This document shows positions 9,167 to 19,156 of a stretch of DNA of 64,000 bases, piece by piece. Both the position numbers and the translations under genes were made by a program. How positions within the stretch are numbered: position 1 is the first letter of the stretch; every line of letters starts with the position of its first letter. The notes beneath the pieces are model-generated. The model had not been told where the DNA came from. It saw nothing but the letters and a program-made list of their open reading frames with translations, and did no database searches. The DNA comes from an uncultured Colwellia sp. (GTDB taxonomy: Bacteria; Pseudomonadota; Gammaproteobacteria; Enterobacterales; Alteromonadaceae): positions 62,001 to 126,000 of the forward strand of contig CAJXYE010000002.1 in NCBI GenBank assembly GCA_913063325.1, in the 5' to 3' direction.

Positions 9167-11269
9167 ATGCAATTAGCCGCTTATTTTAATCAGTTTGATA
9201 AATCAAAATTACGTCACCTTTCTGGTTTGGGCACACCTTTATTGGTGATGGCTGCCCTGGGTATGATTATTTTACCTATGCCTGCTTGGTTATTAGATAT
9301 CTTATTCTCTTTTAACATTGCTCTGGCTCTTGTAGTGCTACTTATTACCGTTTATACCTTAAAGCCACTTGATTTTGGCTCTTTTCCTGCTGTTTTACTG
9401 ATAGCGACTATTTTGCGATTAGCGCTAAATGTAGCCAGTACTCGTGTTGTTTTATTGGAAGGACATGAGGGGCCTGGGGCTGCAGGTAAAGTGATAGAAG
9501 CTTTTGGCTCAGTGGTTATCGGAGGTAATTATGCGGTAGGTTTGATTGTATTTCTTATTCTTATCATTATTAACTTTGTCGTTGTAACAAAAGGTGCTGG
9601 CCGGATAGCAGAAGTAACAGCACGTTTCACCTTAGATGCCATGCCAGGTAAACAAATGGCGATTGATGCCGACTTAAATGCTGGTTTTATTACCCAAGAA
9701 CAAGCCAAAGAACGAAGAACGGAAGTAACCAGTGAAGCAGACTTTTATGGCTCTATGGATGGTGCCAGTAAATTTGTAAAAGGTGATGCCATTGCCGGTA
9801 TTCTAATCTTATTTATAAATATTGTCGGTGGTTTAATTATTGGCATGGTTCAGCATGATTTACCTTTTAATAGTGCAGTTGAAATATATACTTTACTTAC
9901 CATTGGTGATGGACTAGTTGCGCAAATACCAGGCTTATTACTTTCAATTGGTACGGCAATTGTCGTTACTCGTCAAAATACCTCACAAGACATGGGGGAA
10001 CAAGTAAGCAGTCAACTTGGTCAAGAAAAGTCCCTTTATATCGCTGCCGCTGTCATGTTTGTGATGGGCGTAATACCCGGTATGCCGCATTTTGTATTTT
10101 TGCTATTTGCAGGGATCATAGCAGCAACAGCTTACTTTGGTGCTAAGAAGAAAGTAAGCCAAAAAATTGAACTTGAAAAAATAGCACAAGAAGAGCAAGT
10201 ACAAGATCAACAAAAAGAAGATGATGTAAAAGAGCTTGACTGGGATGACGTTAATCATGTAGATGTCATCGGTTTAGAAATTGGATATCGTTTAATTCCC
10301 CTAGTAGATAAGGCACAGGGTGGTGAGCTATTGAGTCGAATTAAAGGTGTACGTAAAAAGCTATCGCAAGAATTTGGCTTTTTAGTACCCGCAGTACATA
10401 TTCGTGACAATTTAGACTTAGACCCAAACAGTTATCAAATATCTTTAATGGGGGTTGTTGTTGGTACTGCACAAATTAGACATGACCAAGAGCTTGCTAT
10501 CAATCCGGGGCAAGTTTTTGGTTCACTTGATGGTGTTGCGACTAAAGATCCTGCTTTTGGTCTTGATGCCACTTGGATTAATCAAAATCAACGTGAGCAA
10601 GCGCAAACTTTAGGTTACACAGTGGTTGATTCTTCGACTGTTTTAGCAACACATTTAAGTCAAATTTTAACAAATAATGCGGCACAATTACTAGGCCATG
10701 AGGAAGTTCAAAACCTATTGGATTTACTTGCTAGAAACTACCCTAAACTCGTAGAAGGCTTTATACCTGATACGTTAACCTTAGGCACAGTGGTTAAAGT
10801 ATTACAAAGCTTAATGAATGAAGGTGTTGCTGTGCGTGATATGCGTTCGATAGTACAAACACTTGTTGAATATGGACCGAAAAGCCAAGATGCTGAAGTG
10901 TTGACTGCAGCAGTACGAATAAGCTTAAGGAAATTTATTATTCAAGACCTTGTAGGTGGTGCCCAAGAAGTACCTGTCATAACTTTGGCTCCAGAGTTGG
11001 AACAAATGTTGCATCAGTCAATGCAAATGGCAGGAGATGATGGTGCTGGTATTGAGCCAGGTTTAGCGGAACGCTTACAAAAATCATTGACTGAAGGAGC
11101 TAACCAGCAAGAAATGGCTGGTGATACACCAATATTATTAACATCAGGGATTTTACGTCACGTCTTGGCTAAGTTTGTTAAATACACCATCCCAAGTTTA
11201 CGTGTCATTTCTTATCAAGAAATACCGGATGATAAACAAATTAAAATAGTTAGTGCTATTGGGCAGTAA
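9167..11269 (+). CDS. flhA: flagellar export gate protein FlhA
   Basis: A 700-residue subunit of the nonameric export gate (692 in E. coli). The N-terminal half has about eight membrane segments. The conserved cytoplasmic FHIPEP loop is visible: RFTLDAMPGKQMAIDADLNAG, then ERRTEVTSEADFYGSMDGASKFVKGDA. The C-terminal soluble part (from about residue 350) is the docking platform for FliJ, chaperones and export substrates, joined by an acidic, Gln-rich linker. A sigma-54-like promoter precedes it. It heads the flhA-flhF-flhG-fliA-che block. Confidence 0.98.
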   Translation: MQLAAYFNQFDKSKLRHLSGLGTPLLVMAALGMIILPMPAWLLDILFSFNIALALVVLLITVYTLKPLDFGSFPAVLLIATILRLALNVASTRVVLLEGHEGPGAAGKVIEAFGSVVIGGNYAVGLIVFLILIIINFVVVTKGAGRIAEVTARFTLDAMPGKQMAIDADLNAGFITQEQAKERRTEVTSEADFYGSMDGASKFVKGDAIAGILILFINIVGGLIIGMVQHDLPFNSAVEIYTLLTIGDGLVAQIPGLLLSIGTAIVVTRQNTSQDMGEQVSSQLGQEKSLYIAAAVMFVMGVIPGMPHFVFLLFAGIIAATAYFGAKKKVSQKIELEKIAQEEQVQDQQKEDDVKELDWDDVNHVDVIGLEIGYRLIPLVDKAQGGELLSRIKGVRKKLSQEFGFLVPAVHIRDNLDLDPNSYQISLMGVVVGTAQIRHDQELAINPGQVFGSLDGVATKDPAFGLDATWINQNQREQAQTLGYTVVDSSTVLATHLSQILTNNAAQLLGHEEVQNLLDLLARNYPKLVEGFIPDTLTLGTVVKVLQSLMNEGVAVRDMRSIVQTLVEYGPKSQDAEVLTAAVRISLRKFIIQDLVGGAQEVPVITLAPELEQMLHQSMQMAGDDGAGIEPGLAERLQKSLTEGANQQEMAGDTPILLTSGILRHVLAKFVKYTIPSLRVISYQEIPDDKQIKIVSAIGQ

Positions 11270-11329
11270 CATTTAATTCAAAGTAGTATGGTGCATAGTT
11301 GTTATTTAGATTGAAAATAGAGGCTGGAT

Positions 11330-12820
11330 ATGAAAATTAGACGTTTTGTTGCCAAAGATATGCGTACAGCATTAGCACAGATAAAAGAAGAGCTTGGCGT
11401 TGATGCGGTTATTATGTCCAATAAAAAGATTCCTGAAGGTGTGGAGTTGATGGCTGCAGTTGATTACAGTCAAGTCGTGCCCCCTGCACAATCCTTAGAA
11501 CAACCTACTGAAAATAATAAAGTACAGGTAAATTCATCGAGAGCCAGAGAAGTGAGTAACGATGTGGTTAGTCTTGGTCAACAAGCACCTGTACAAAGTA
11601 ATATTGCATCACCCAGTGTATATGAAACAGAAGTAGCTCATGCACCAGTTGATAGCTTATCAGCTTTACTTAATCGTCAAGTCCAACAGCCAGCATCGCA
11701 ACAAGAGCAAACACCGAGCAATATAGCTGAAGCAAGTATCGAGCAACAATTAAAGGACTTTACTGACCGTTTAAGTCATTCAACACCAGAACAAAATGAT
11801 GACGACCAAATAACAGCGAACATAGCAAAGACGATGTCATCTTCAAGCCCTTTAGCCGAAGGTGCAAATGTTGATGCGCATGTATCCTCACAAGACTTTG
11901 TCAAAATGCAGCAAGAAATGGCCTCAATTCGCTCCTTGCTAGAACATCAGGTTTCAGGTTTGATGTGGCAAGATATGGCACAAAAAGATCCACAGCGCGC
12001 AGTGTTGGTAAATCGTTTGCTTGCGTTAGGATTAAATGAACAAATAGCCGATCAAATTGCAGGTTATGTTCCTGAGCAGTCACATGACAAACAAGCTTGG
12101 GAACAAGCAACTCAACTTATTGCTCAACAAATAAATACCACCCAAAATGATATTATAAACCGTGGTGGTGTTGTTGCTTTAGTTGGACCTACAGGTGTAG
12201 GTAAAACAACAACAATTGCTAAACTTGCTGCAGGATTCTCTCAAGTACACGGAAAAGATCAAGTTGCCTTGATTTCAACAGACACTTTTCGAATTGCTGG
12301 TTTTGAACAACTGGCAACCTATGGAAAAATTATTGGCTGTCAAGTAAGTCTTGCTAAAGACAGTCAAGCCTTAGACGTCTTATTACAGCAGTATTCAAAG
12401 AAGAAGTTAATATTAATTGATACTGCAGGTATGGGGCAACGTGATATGCGTTTAGCTGAACAATTAACCGCATTAGTTTCCAATGCTCGAGTGAGAATTA
12501 GAAATTATTTAGTCATAGCAGCTAACACCCAGCAAGGTGTTATGCAAGAGAACGTAGATCGCTTTAAAAAAGTACCATTATCGGGTTGTATTTATACTAA
12601 ACTTGACGAAAGCATCAGTATTGGTGAAATAATTACAACTTCGATTCAAAATGGCTTACCAATAGGTTATCTTACTGATGGGCAAAGAGTTCCGGAAGAT
12701 ATTAAAGTTGCAAATGCTGAGAAATTAGTTACTCTTGCAGATAAGATGGCAACTAAGTCAGCAAATAACAATGTGACTGTATTGCGTTCTATGCCTGTAA
12801 CAAGGGTTGCAACGCAATAA
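11330..12820 (+). CDS. flhF: polar flagellar placement GTPase FlhF
   Basis: A 496-residue SRP-type GTPase that marks the pole for flagellar assembly. The N-terminal KIRRFVAKDMRTALAQIKEELG is the conserved FlhF B-domain start. A long Gln/Ser-rich linker (about 50-180) leads to the NG domain. G1 is GPTGVGKTTT (about 285-294), followed by DTFRIAGFEQL, DTAGMGQRD and the specificity motif TKLDE. Presence of flhF with flhG indicates a polar flagellum rather than a peritrichous one. It is 48 bp before flhG. Confidence 0.97.
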   Translation: MKIRRFVAKDMRTALAQIKEELGVDAVIMSNKKIPEGVELMAAVDYSQVVPPAQSLEQPTENNKVQVNSSRAREVSNDVVSLGQQAPVQSNIASPSVYETEVAHAPVDSLSALLNRQVQQPASQQEQTPSNIAEASIEQQLKDFTDRLSHSTPEQNDDDQITANIAKTMSSSSPLAEGANVDAHVSSQDFVKMQQEMASIRSLLEHQVSGLMWQDMAQKDPQRAVLVNRLLALGLNEQIADQIAGYVPEQSHDKQAWEQATQLIAQQINTTQNDIINRGGVVALVGPTGVGKTTTIAKLAAGFSQVHGKDQVALISTDTFRIAGFEQLATYGKIIGCQVSLAKDSQALDVLLQQYSKKKLILIDTAGMGQRDMRLAEQLTALVSNARVRIRNYLVIAANTQQGVMQENVDRFKKVPLSGCIYTKLDESISIGEIITTSIQNGLPIGYLTDGQRVPEDIKVANAEKLVTLADKMATKSANNNVTVLRSMPVTRVATQ

Positions 12821-12868
12821 AACTCTAGCTAATAGCTAAATATAGATATAATTAGAAGTAATAATTTA

Positions 12869-13711
12869 ATGATAGATCAAGCGAGCGGCTTAAGAAAAAT
12901 GCAAGGTTTACAACAAGTTAAAGTAGTAGCAGTTTCTGGCGGGAAAGGTGGTGTTGGTAAAACGAATACCTCACTGAATACCGCTATTGCTCTAGGGCAA
13001 CAAGGCAAACGAGTTTTGGTACTTGATGCCGATCTAGGTCTTGCTAATGTTGATGTCATGCTAGGATTAAGAGTAAAACGTAATTTATCTCATGTATTAT
13101 CAGGTGAGTGTGAGCTTGATGATATAATTATTGAGGGTCCTGCTGGCATAAAGATAATACCTGCAACATCAGGTTCACAATCAATGGTGGATTTGACGCC
13201 ATCAGAACATGCCGGACTCATTCGAGCATTTAGTGAAATGCGTACCCAATTTGATGTACTTATTGTTGATACAGCTGCTGGTATTTCTGATATGGTTTTG
13301 AGTTTCACTCGAGCTGCTCAGGATGTCATGTTAGTGGTTTGTGATGAACCGACTTCAATAACTGATTGTTATGCACTAATGAAATTATTGAGCCGTGATC
13401 ACGGTGTTTTCAAATTTAAAGTTGTCGCTAATATGGTGCGTAGTGCTAAAGAAGGGCAGCAGCTTTTTGCCAAACTAACTAAAGTGACCGATAGATTTCT
13501 AGATGTCGCTATAGAATTAGTTGCAGTTATTCCATTCGATGAAAATGTCAGGAAGTCGGTAAGAAAACAACAGGTTATAGTTGAGGCGTACCCTCAGTCT
13601 CCTGCTTCATTGGCTTATATTGACTTAGCTAGACAGGTTAGCCAATGGCCAATACCTAAACAAGCTTCAGGTCATTTAGAGTTTTTTATTGAACAGTTAT
13701 TAGCTAATTAA
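12869..13711 (+). CDS. flhG: flagellar number regulator FlhG (FleN), MinD-type ATPase
   Basis: A 280-residue ParA/MinD family ATPase restricting flagellar number, which antagonises FlhF and, in some species, the FlrA/FleQ activator. The N-terminal DQASGLR (residues 3-9) matches the DQAxxLR helix that stimulates FlhF GTPase. The deviant Walker A is SGGKGGVGKT (about 24-33), followed by VLDADLGLANVDVMLG and the Walker B-like DVLIVDTAAGIS. A basic/hydrophobic C-terminal helix would serve as membrane-targeting sequence. It lies between flhF and fliA. Confidence 0.96.
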   Translation: MIDQASGLRKMQGLQQVKVVAVSGGKGGVGKTNTSLNTAIALGQQGKRVLVLDADLGLANVDVMLGLRVKRNLSHVLSGECELDDIIIEGPAGIKIIPATSGSQSMVDLTPSEHAGLIRAFSEMRTQFDVLIVDTAAGISDMVLSFTRAAQDVMLVVCDEPTSITDCYALMKLLSRDHGVFKFKVVANMVRSAKEGQQLFAKLTKVTDRFLDVAIELVAVIPFDENVRKSVRKQQVIVEAYPQSPASLAYIDLARQVSQWPIPKQASGHLEFFIEQLLAN

Positions 13712-13750
13712 CTGACCAATTTAGCATTATTTCAGTGAGAGCAATATTAC

Positions 13751-14470
13751 GTGGTAAAAGCGAATAGCTATAACAATCAAATTGATAAGACAGCTCTGCT
13801 TGAACAACACGCTGTTTTAGTTAAACGCATTGCTTATCACCTTTTAGCAAGGTTACCAGCAAGTGTTCAAGTGGATGACTTAATACAATCAGGAATGATT
13901 GGCTTATTTGAAGCGGCAAACAACTTTGATAACGGTAAAGGTGCAAGTTTCGAAACTTTTGCTGGTATTCGAATCCGTGGCGCTATGTTAGATGAAATGC
14001 GTCGAGGTGATTGGACACCACGTTCTGTTCATAAAAACAGCCGCATGATAAGTGAAGCGATAAAACAGCTTGAAGCACAATTGGGGCGAGACGTTTCTGA
14101 TATTGAAGTTGCTGAAAAACTTGATATTTCATTAAATGACTACCATCATATATTAAGTGAAGTGAGTACGGGTAAAATACTCGGTATTGATGATCTGGGT
14201 GTGAGTGAAGATGCAATCAAAGTTGGTGATGATTATCACGGAGATGATCCATATCAAAACATCGAGCAAAGTGCCTTTAAAAAAGGCTTAGCTCAATGCA
14301 TTAAGTCTTTACCTGAGCGAGAAGCTTTAGTACTGTCTTTATACTATGATGAAGAACTAAATTTACGAGAAATAGGTCAAATACTCGATGTGAGTGAATC
14401 ACGGGTGAGTCAAATTCATAGTCAAGCAATGCATCGTCTGAAAGGACGCATGCAATCTTGGCAAAGTTAG
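13751..14470 (+). CDS. fliA: flagellar RNA polymerase sigma factor FliA (sigma-28)
   Basis: A 239-residue sigma-28 (same length as the E. coli protein) for late flagellar and chemotaxis promoters. Region 2 shows VDDLIQSGMIGLFEAANNFD and FETFAGIRIRGAMLDEMRRGDW, region 3 follows, and region 4 has the helix-turn-helix LNLREIGQILDVSESRVSQIHSQA. The start is GTG at 13751, giving the family length. The anti-sigma FlgM is not in this window. It lies between flhG and cheY. Confidence 0.97.
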   Translation: MVKANSYNNQIDKTALLEQHAVLVKRIAYHLLARLPASVQVDDLIQSGMIGLFEAANNFDNGKGASFETFAGIRIRGAMLDEMRRGDWTPRSVHKNSRMISEAIKQLEAQLGRDVSDIEVAEKLDISLNDYHHILSEVSTGKILGIDDLGVSEDAIKVGDDYHGDDPYQNIEQSAFKKGLAQCIKSLPEREALVLSLYYDEELNLREIGQILDVSESRVSQIHSQAMHRLKGRMQSWQS

Positions 14471-14583
14471 CTAAACTGGTAATAAGTTAGTGATAGTTAG
14501 CAGAAAAATAAAAAATACCCAGTTGGGTGAAAATGAATATAGTAAAAAACTAATTAATTTTGAATGTTTCGCCGGAGGGTGCC

Positions 14584-14967
14584 TTGGATAAAAATATGAA
14601 AGTACTTGTTGTTGATGATTTTTCAACAATGAGACGTATAGTTAAAAATTTGTTGCGCGATTTGGGATTTACCAATATTTCAGAAGCTGATGATGGCAGT
14701 ACTGCTTTACCTATGCTTCAAGGTGGCGATTTTGATTTTGTTGTCACGGATTGGAACATGCCTGGAATGCAAGGTATCGATCTACTTAAAGCTATTCGAG
14801 CCGATGCAAGTTTATCACATATACCAGTGTTGCTTATTACAGCAGAAGCCAAAAAAGAGCAAATAGTTATGGCTGCTCAAGCAGGTGTTAATGGCTATAT
14901 TGTTAAACCATTTACAGCCGCAACATTAAAAACTAAGTTAGATAAGATTTTTGAGCGCTTAGCTTAA
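14584..14967 (+). CDS. cheY: chemotaxis response regulator CheY
   Basis: A single receiver domain of 127 residues from a TTG start at 14584, preceded by GGAGGG at 14574-14579. This start gives [12 protein letters not shown], the usual CheY N-terminus; a TTG at 14560 and an ATG at 14596 are also in frame. Acidic pocket D11-D12, phosphorylation site D56 (TDWNMPGM), the conserved Thr/Ser switch (LLITAEAKK) and Lys in [10 protein letters not shown] are all present. Phospho-CheY binds FliM. It heads the cheYZAB group and is dephosphorylated by CheZ next door. Confidence 0.96.
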   Translation: MDKNMKVLVVDDFSTMRRIVKNLLRDLGFTNISEADDGSTALPMLQGGDFDFVVTDWNMPGMQGIDLLKAIRADASLSHIPVLLITAEAKKEQIVMAAQAGVNGYIVKPFTAATLKTKLDKIFERLA

Positions 14968-15040
14968 TGTGAAGGCCTTGGCTAGCGGAGAAAATGTTAG
15001 CTAATTTAGGTGTTAATACATATTCTATTAAGGACTTTGC

Positions 15041-15784
15041 ATGAGTATAGCTATGACGGGGCAGATCTCATTAGAGCAAGCAAAATCTTTGGTTGTGTTT
15101 TTAGAGTCTGGTCAGCAAGCAGAGGCGGATGCAGTCATTGCTGAGATTCAAAATCCAATCAATTCAGAGCTTTTTGCAGAAATTGGTAAGTTAACCCGCC
15201 AGTTACATGATTCTTTGACAAATTTCCAACTGGACTCTAGATTGAATGATCTAGCAACGGCAGATATCCCCGATGCCAAAGAGCGGTTGAATTATGTTAT
15301 TACAAGGACGGAAGAAGCTGCCAATAAAACTATGGATGCTGTCGAGGCAATATTCCCTGTAGTTGAGACTATTTCTGAGCAAGTAGCGACCGTCAATCCT
15401 TCATGGACTAAGTTAATGAATAATGAGCTTGACTTGAAAGAGTTTAAATCTCTATGTCTTGATATCGATATCTTGTTAAAAAATACAGGTAAAGAAACTA
15501 AGACTATTCATAGTTTAATGACTGACGTATTAATGGCGCAAGATTTTCAGGACCTAACAGGTCAAGTTATTCGAAAAGTTATAGATTTAGTAAGAGAAGT
15601 TGAAGACAGCTTAATAAATATGTTGACAGCTTTTGGTATATCTGCAGAAAAAGTGCAAGAACAATCGCTCCCTAAAGTAGGTGAAAACCTTGTTGAAGGT
15701 CCAATTGTAAATGCAGAAAATAGAGATGATGTAGTCGAAGATCAAGATGATGTTGATGATCTTTTATCAAGTTTAGGTTTTTAA
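15041..15784 (+). CDS. cheZ: CheY-P phosphatase CheZ
   Basis: A 247-residue helical protein, somewhat longer than the 214-residue E. coli CheZ. The catalytic stretch AQDFQDLTGQVIRKV is intact, with D171 and Q175 corresponding to the E. coli Asp143/Gln147 pair. The C-terminal CheY-binding helix is the acidic DDVDDLLSSLGF ending. It acts in the cytoplasm, dephosphorylating CheY-P. Gap to cheA is only 15 bp, so the genes are co-transcribed. Confidence 0.96.
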   Translation: MSIAMTGQISLEQAKSLVVFLESGQQAEADAVIAEIQNPINSELFAEIGKLTRQLHDSLTNFQLDSRLNDLATADIPDAKERLNYVITRTEEAANKTMDAVEAIFPVVETISEQVATVNPSWTKLMNNELDLKEFKSLCLDIDILLKNTGKETKTIHSLMTDVLMAQDFQDLTGQVIRKVIDLVREVEDSLINMLTAFGISAEKVQEQSLPKVGENLVEGPIVNAENRDDVVEDQDDVDDLLSSLGF

Positions 15785-15799
15785 TGGGAGAGTTACTGC

Positions 15800-17935
15800 A
15801 TGTCTTTTGAAGCAGATGAAGAAATTTTACAGGACTTTTTAGTTGAAGCGGGTGAAATCTTAGAATCGCTTTCAGAGGAATTAGTCGAGCTCGAAAATGA
15901 CGTAGATAATGCTGAATTACTCAATTCTATTTTCCGTGGTTTCCATACAGTCAAGGGTGGAGCTGGGTTTTTAGCCCTAGGTCACTTAGTTGATGTATGT
16001 CATGGTGCTGAAAATATATTCGACTTATTGCGTACAGGCAAGCGCTCTGTTAATGCAGAGCTTATGGATACTATTTTATCAGCACTAGATACTGTCAATG
16101 ATATGTTCGTGTTAGTACAGAATAAAGAATCGCTTGTTCCCGCAGATGCTAATCTGCTCGCTGAGCTTGATCGCCTAAGTAAACCTGAGGGAGAAAAACC
16201 AGTTGAAGCTGTCGCTGTTGCTGAAGTTATAGAGCAACCAGTTGCCAATAATAATGAATCAAGCTCAAGTGATGAAATGAGTGAAGATGAGTTTGAAAGG
16301 TTATTAGATGAACTTCATGGTACGGGTAGTGTCGTAGCTCCCCCTGAGCAAACGCCTTCACCCGTTACTGCAACTCCAGATGGCTCGAGTGATGAAATAT
16401 CAGATGATGAATTTGAATCATTATTAGATGAATTACATGGGCAAGGTGCTTTTTCAGCCGATGCATCTGATACTCCAAATAGCGCTCTAACGACATCCAG
16501 TGACGATATTGATGATCTTGAGTTTGAAAAGCTATTAGATGAACTACATGGTAAAGGTAATGCACCTAAGCCGTCAGATAACTCGGTAAATAATAATACA
16601 AGTACCATTCCGGTTACGCCACCGAAAAAGCAAGAACAGGTAAATGCAGTTACACCTAAAGCCGTTACCCCAAAAGTAACTAAGCCAAAAGAAGCCCCGG
16701 TAAAATCTCCTGCTAAAAAGGCAGCATCTACACCAGCGGCCCAAGGTGAAACAACCGTTCGTGTGGATACTAAGCGATTAGATCAAATAATGAACATGGT
16801 CGGTGAATTAGTCTTAGTGAGAAATCGATTAACAAGTTTAGGCCTAGTTTCAGATGATGAAGACTTGAATAAAGCTGTTACCAATTTAGATGCAGTAACG
16901 ACTGATCTTCAAGGTGCTGTCATGCAAACTCGAATGCAGCCAATTAAAAAGGTTTTTGGTCGTTTTCCTCGAGTTGTACGTGATTTAGCGCGTAGCTTGA
17001 ATAAAGAGATTGCGTTGATTTTAGAAGGTGAAGAGACTGATTTAGATAAAAACTTGGTTGAAGCTCTTGCTGATCCTCTAGTACATTTAGTTAGAAATTC
17101 TGTAGATCATGGTGTGGAAGCACCAGATGTTCGTGAGGCTTTAGGCAAGCCGAGAGAAGGTACTGTACTTCTTTCTGCCTCTCAAGAAGGTGACCATATA
17201 CTGTTAACCATTAAAGATGATGGTGCCGGTATGGATGCTGAAAAATTAAAGAGTATTGCTATTGAGCGTGGTGTACTGGATGCTGAAGCAGCAGCTCGTA
17301 TGCCTGATAAAGAAGCCTTTAGTCTTATTTTTGCACCAGGTTTTTCTACCAAAACGGAGATTTCAGAAGTTTCAGGCCGTGGCGTAGGCATGGATGTAGT
17401 TAAAACTAAGATTACCCAGCTTAACGGTACAGTAAATATTGATTCTGAGCTAGGCGTAGGTACTGTGCTTGAAATCAAGGTACCATTAACTTTGGCAATA
17501 CTGCCGACATTAATGGTCGTTGTTGGTAAGCAAACGTTTGCTTTACCCTTAGCATCGGTTAATGAAATATTTCACTTAGACTTATCAAACACTAACAGTG
17601 TCGATGGACAGTTGACAATTATTGTGCGAGAAAAAGCGATACCACTGTTTTATTTAGATCAGTGGTTGGTCCGTGATTTTGTTGCGAAGTCTCGTGATAA
17701 AGGTCATGTAGTCATTGTACAACTGGGTAATCAACAAGTCGGATTTGTCGTTGATAGTTTAATAGGTCAAGAAGAAGTTGTCATTAAACCTCTCGACAGG
17801 TTACTTCATGGGACACCGGGAATGGCTGGTGCTACGATTACAAGTGATGGTGGTATTGCATTAATTTTAGATATAGCAAATATGCTTAAATTTTATGCTA
17901 AAAAATCACCAGTCAATAAAAAACTACGCAGTTAG
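15800..17935 (+). CDS. cheA: chemotaxis histidine kinase CheA
   Basis: A 711-residue kinase. P1 (about 1-110) carries the phospho-accepting His49 in GFHTVKGGAGF. A long acidic linker (about 140-320) contains three repeats of a (D/E)EFExLLDELHG motif and then a Pro/Lys-rich stretch. P3 dimerisation starts at TTVRVDTKRLDQIMNMVGELV. The P4 ATP-binding domain has HLVRNSVDHG (N box), DDGAGMD (G1) and GRGVGMDVV (G2). P5 at the C-terminus is CheW-like. The usual P2 domain is replaced or reduced by the repeat-bearing linker. It feeds phosphate to CheY and CheB. Confidence 0.97.
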   Translation: MSFEADEEILQDFLVEAGEILESLSEELVELENDVDNAELLNSIFRGFHTVKGGAGFLALGHLVDVCHGAENIFDLLRTGKRSVNAELMDTILSALDTVNDMFVLVQNKESLVPADANLLAELDRLSKPEGEKPVEAVAVAEVIEQPVANNNESSSSDEMSEDEFERLLDELHGTGSVVAPPEQTPSPVTATPDGSSDEISDDEFESLLDELHGQGAFSADASDTPNSALTTSSDDIDDLEFEKLLDELHGKGNAPKPSDNSVNNNTSTIPVTPPKKQEQVNAVTPKAVTPKVTKPKEAPVKSPAKKAASTPAAQGETTVRVDTKRLDQIMNMVGELVLVRNRLTSLGLVSDDEDLNKAVTNLDAVTTDLQGAVMQTRMQPIKKVFGRFPRVVRDLARSLNKEIALILEGEETDLDKNLVEALADPLVHLVRNSVDHGVEAPDVREALGKPREGTVLLSASQEGDHILLTIKDDGAGMDAEKLKSIAIERGVLDAEAAARMPDKEAFSLIFAPGFSTKTEISEVSGRGVGMDVVKTKITQLNGTVNIDSELGVGTVLEIKVPLTLAILPTLMVVVGKQTFALPLASVNEIFHLDLSNTNSVDGQLTIIVREKAIPLFYLDQWLVRDFVAKSRDKGHVVIVQLGNQQVGFVVDSLIGQEEVVIKPLDRLLHGTPGMAGATITSDGGIALILDIANMLKFYAKKSPVNKKLRS
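16262..16558 (+). repeat. three repeated acidic DEFExLLDELHG motifs in the CheA linker
   Basis: Motif units lie at 16262-16327, 16382-16447 and 16493-16558, each coding for about 22 residues: an acidic Ser/Asp stretch, then EFE, two variable positions, LLDELHG and a small residue with Gly. Unit-to-unit spacing is 120 and 111 bp. The intervening sequence is not conserved, so the motif itself, rather than the DNA, appears selected. Confidence 0.9.
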
Positions 17936-18016
17936 TTATTTTCAAAGCTTGTGCACTTTCGTGAATTGAAAGTGTGCATACATAGCGTTATTTTAAAACG
18001 TTATCAGAGAGGTTAA

Positions 18017-19156
18017 ATGGCCTACAAGGTACTTGTTGTCGATGATTCGAGCTTTTTTAGACGCCGAGTCACTGACATTCTTAACAAAGATCCAAAATTA
18101 AATGTAATTGACGTAGCAGTGAATGGTCAAGAAGCGGTTGAGAAAGCTATATCACTAAAACCTGACGTCATCACTATGGATATTGAAATGCCAGTGTTAA
18201 ATGGCATTGACGCTGTAAAACAAATTATGGCGAAAACTCCTACGGCTATATTGATGTTTTCATCACTAACGCATCAAGGGGCTAAAGCTACTTTAGAAGC
18301 GCTTGAAGCTGGAGCATTAGATTTTTTACCCAAAAAATTTAGTGAAATAGCAAAAAATAGTGATGAGGCTGGTAGTTTATTGCGTCAAAGGGTTGTTCAA
18401 ATAGCAAGGAAATCGGGGCTGTCAAAGCCACGTGTTTCCATTCGTCAAACGACTGGAAGCACTAACTCAACTGTATCGAGATTAAAAGTAGAGCAAAACC
18501 GAAAGTCTACTTTAGCGACACCTTCAATTATTAGAGATAAAAAGGCTAGTTCAGGTATAACTCGTAGTTCTGGTAAAGAATACAAGCTACTCGCTATTGG
18601 TACTTCAACCGGAGGCCCTGTAGCCCTACAGAAAATACTGGTACAACTCGAAGAAAACTTCCCTTTACCAATTATCATTATTCAACACATGCCTGCGGCA
18701 TTTACCGCTGCATTTGCGAGTCGGTTGAACTCTTTATGTAAAATATCGATTAAAGAAGCTGCTGATGGTGATGTTCTTAAACCAGGATGTGCTTATTTAG
18801 CACCTGGTGGACGTCAGATGATAATTACTGGCAGTGAAAACTCAGCAAAGATAAAAATACTAGATGATGACTCTCCTAAAATCACCTTCAAACCTAGTGT
18901 TGATATTAGTTTCGGATCAGCGGCTAAAACATTTTCAGGCAAAGTCCTCGGAGTAATATTAACAGGTATGGGCTCTGATGGTAAGGAAGGTTCGAGAATG
19001 CTAAAAGGGAAAGGGGCGACTATTTGGTCGCAGGATGAGCAATCCTGTGTGGTTTATGGTATGCCTCAAGCCGTTGATAAAGCAGATATATCTCAGTTGT
19101 CACTTTCTCTCGATGCAATGGCTTCATCAATTGTAAAGGAAGTTAGCCGTGGATAA
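18017..19156 (+). CDS. cheB: chemoreceptor glutamate methylesterase CheB
   Basis: A 379-residue two-domain protein. The receiver domain (about 1-120) has DD at 9-10 and the phosphorylation site D55 (TMDIEMPV). After a Ser/Lys-rich linker, the methylesterase domain (about 190-375) shows the catalytic Ser in GTSTGGP, His in [13 protein letters not shown] and Asp in [11 protein letters not shown]. It removes methyl groups from receptor glutamates and deamidates glutamines. No cheR is present in this window. The motC start codon overlaps its end by 8 bp. Confidence 0.97.
   Translation: MAYKVLVVDDSSFFRRRVTDILNKDPKLNVIDVAVNGQEAVEKAISLKPDVITMDIEMPVLNGIDAVKQIMAKTPTAILMFSSLTHQGAKATLEALEAGALDFLPKKFSEIAKNSDEAGSLLRQRVVQIARKSGLSKPRVSIRQTTGSTNSTVSRLKVEQNRKSTLATPSIIRDKKASSGITRSSGKEYKLLAIGTSTGGPVALQKILVQLEENFPLPIIIIQHMPAAFTAAFASRLNSLCKISIKEAADGDVLKPGCAYLAPGGRQMIITGSENSAKIKILDDDSPKITFKPSVDISFGSAAKTFSGKVLGVILTGMGSDGKEGSRMLKGKGATIWSQDEQSCVVYGMPQAVDKADISQLSLSLDAMASSIVKEVSRG

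Noticed and set aside
17952-17977. A short hairpin (CACTTTC/GAAAGTG) between cheA and cheB.
   Set aside because: It is only seven base pairs with a seven-base loop and no T run; not strong enough to call a terminator or regulatory site.
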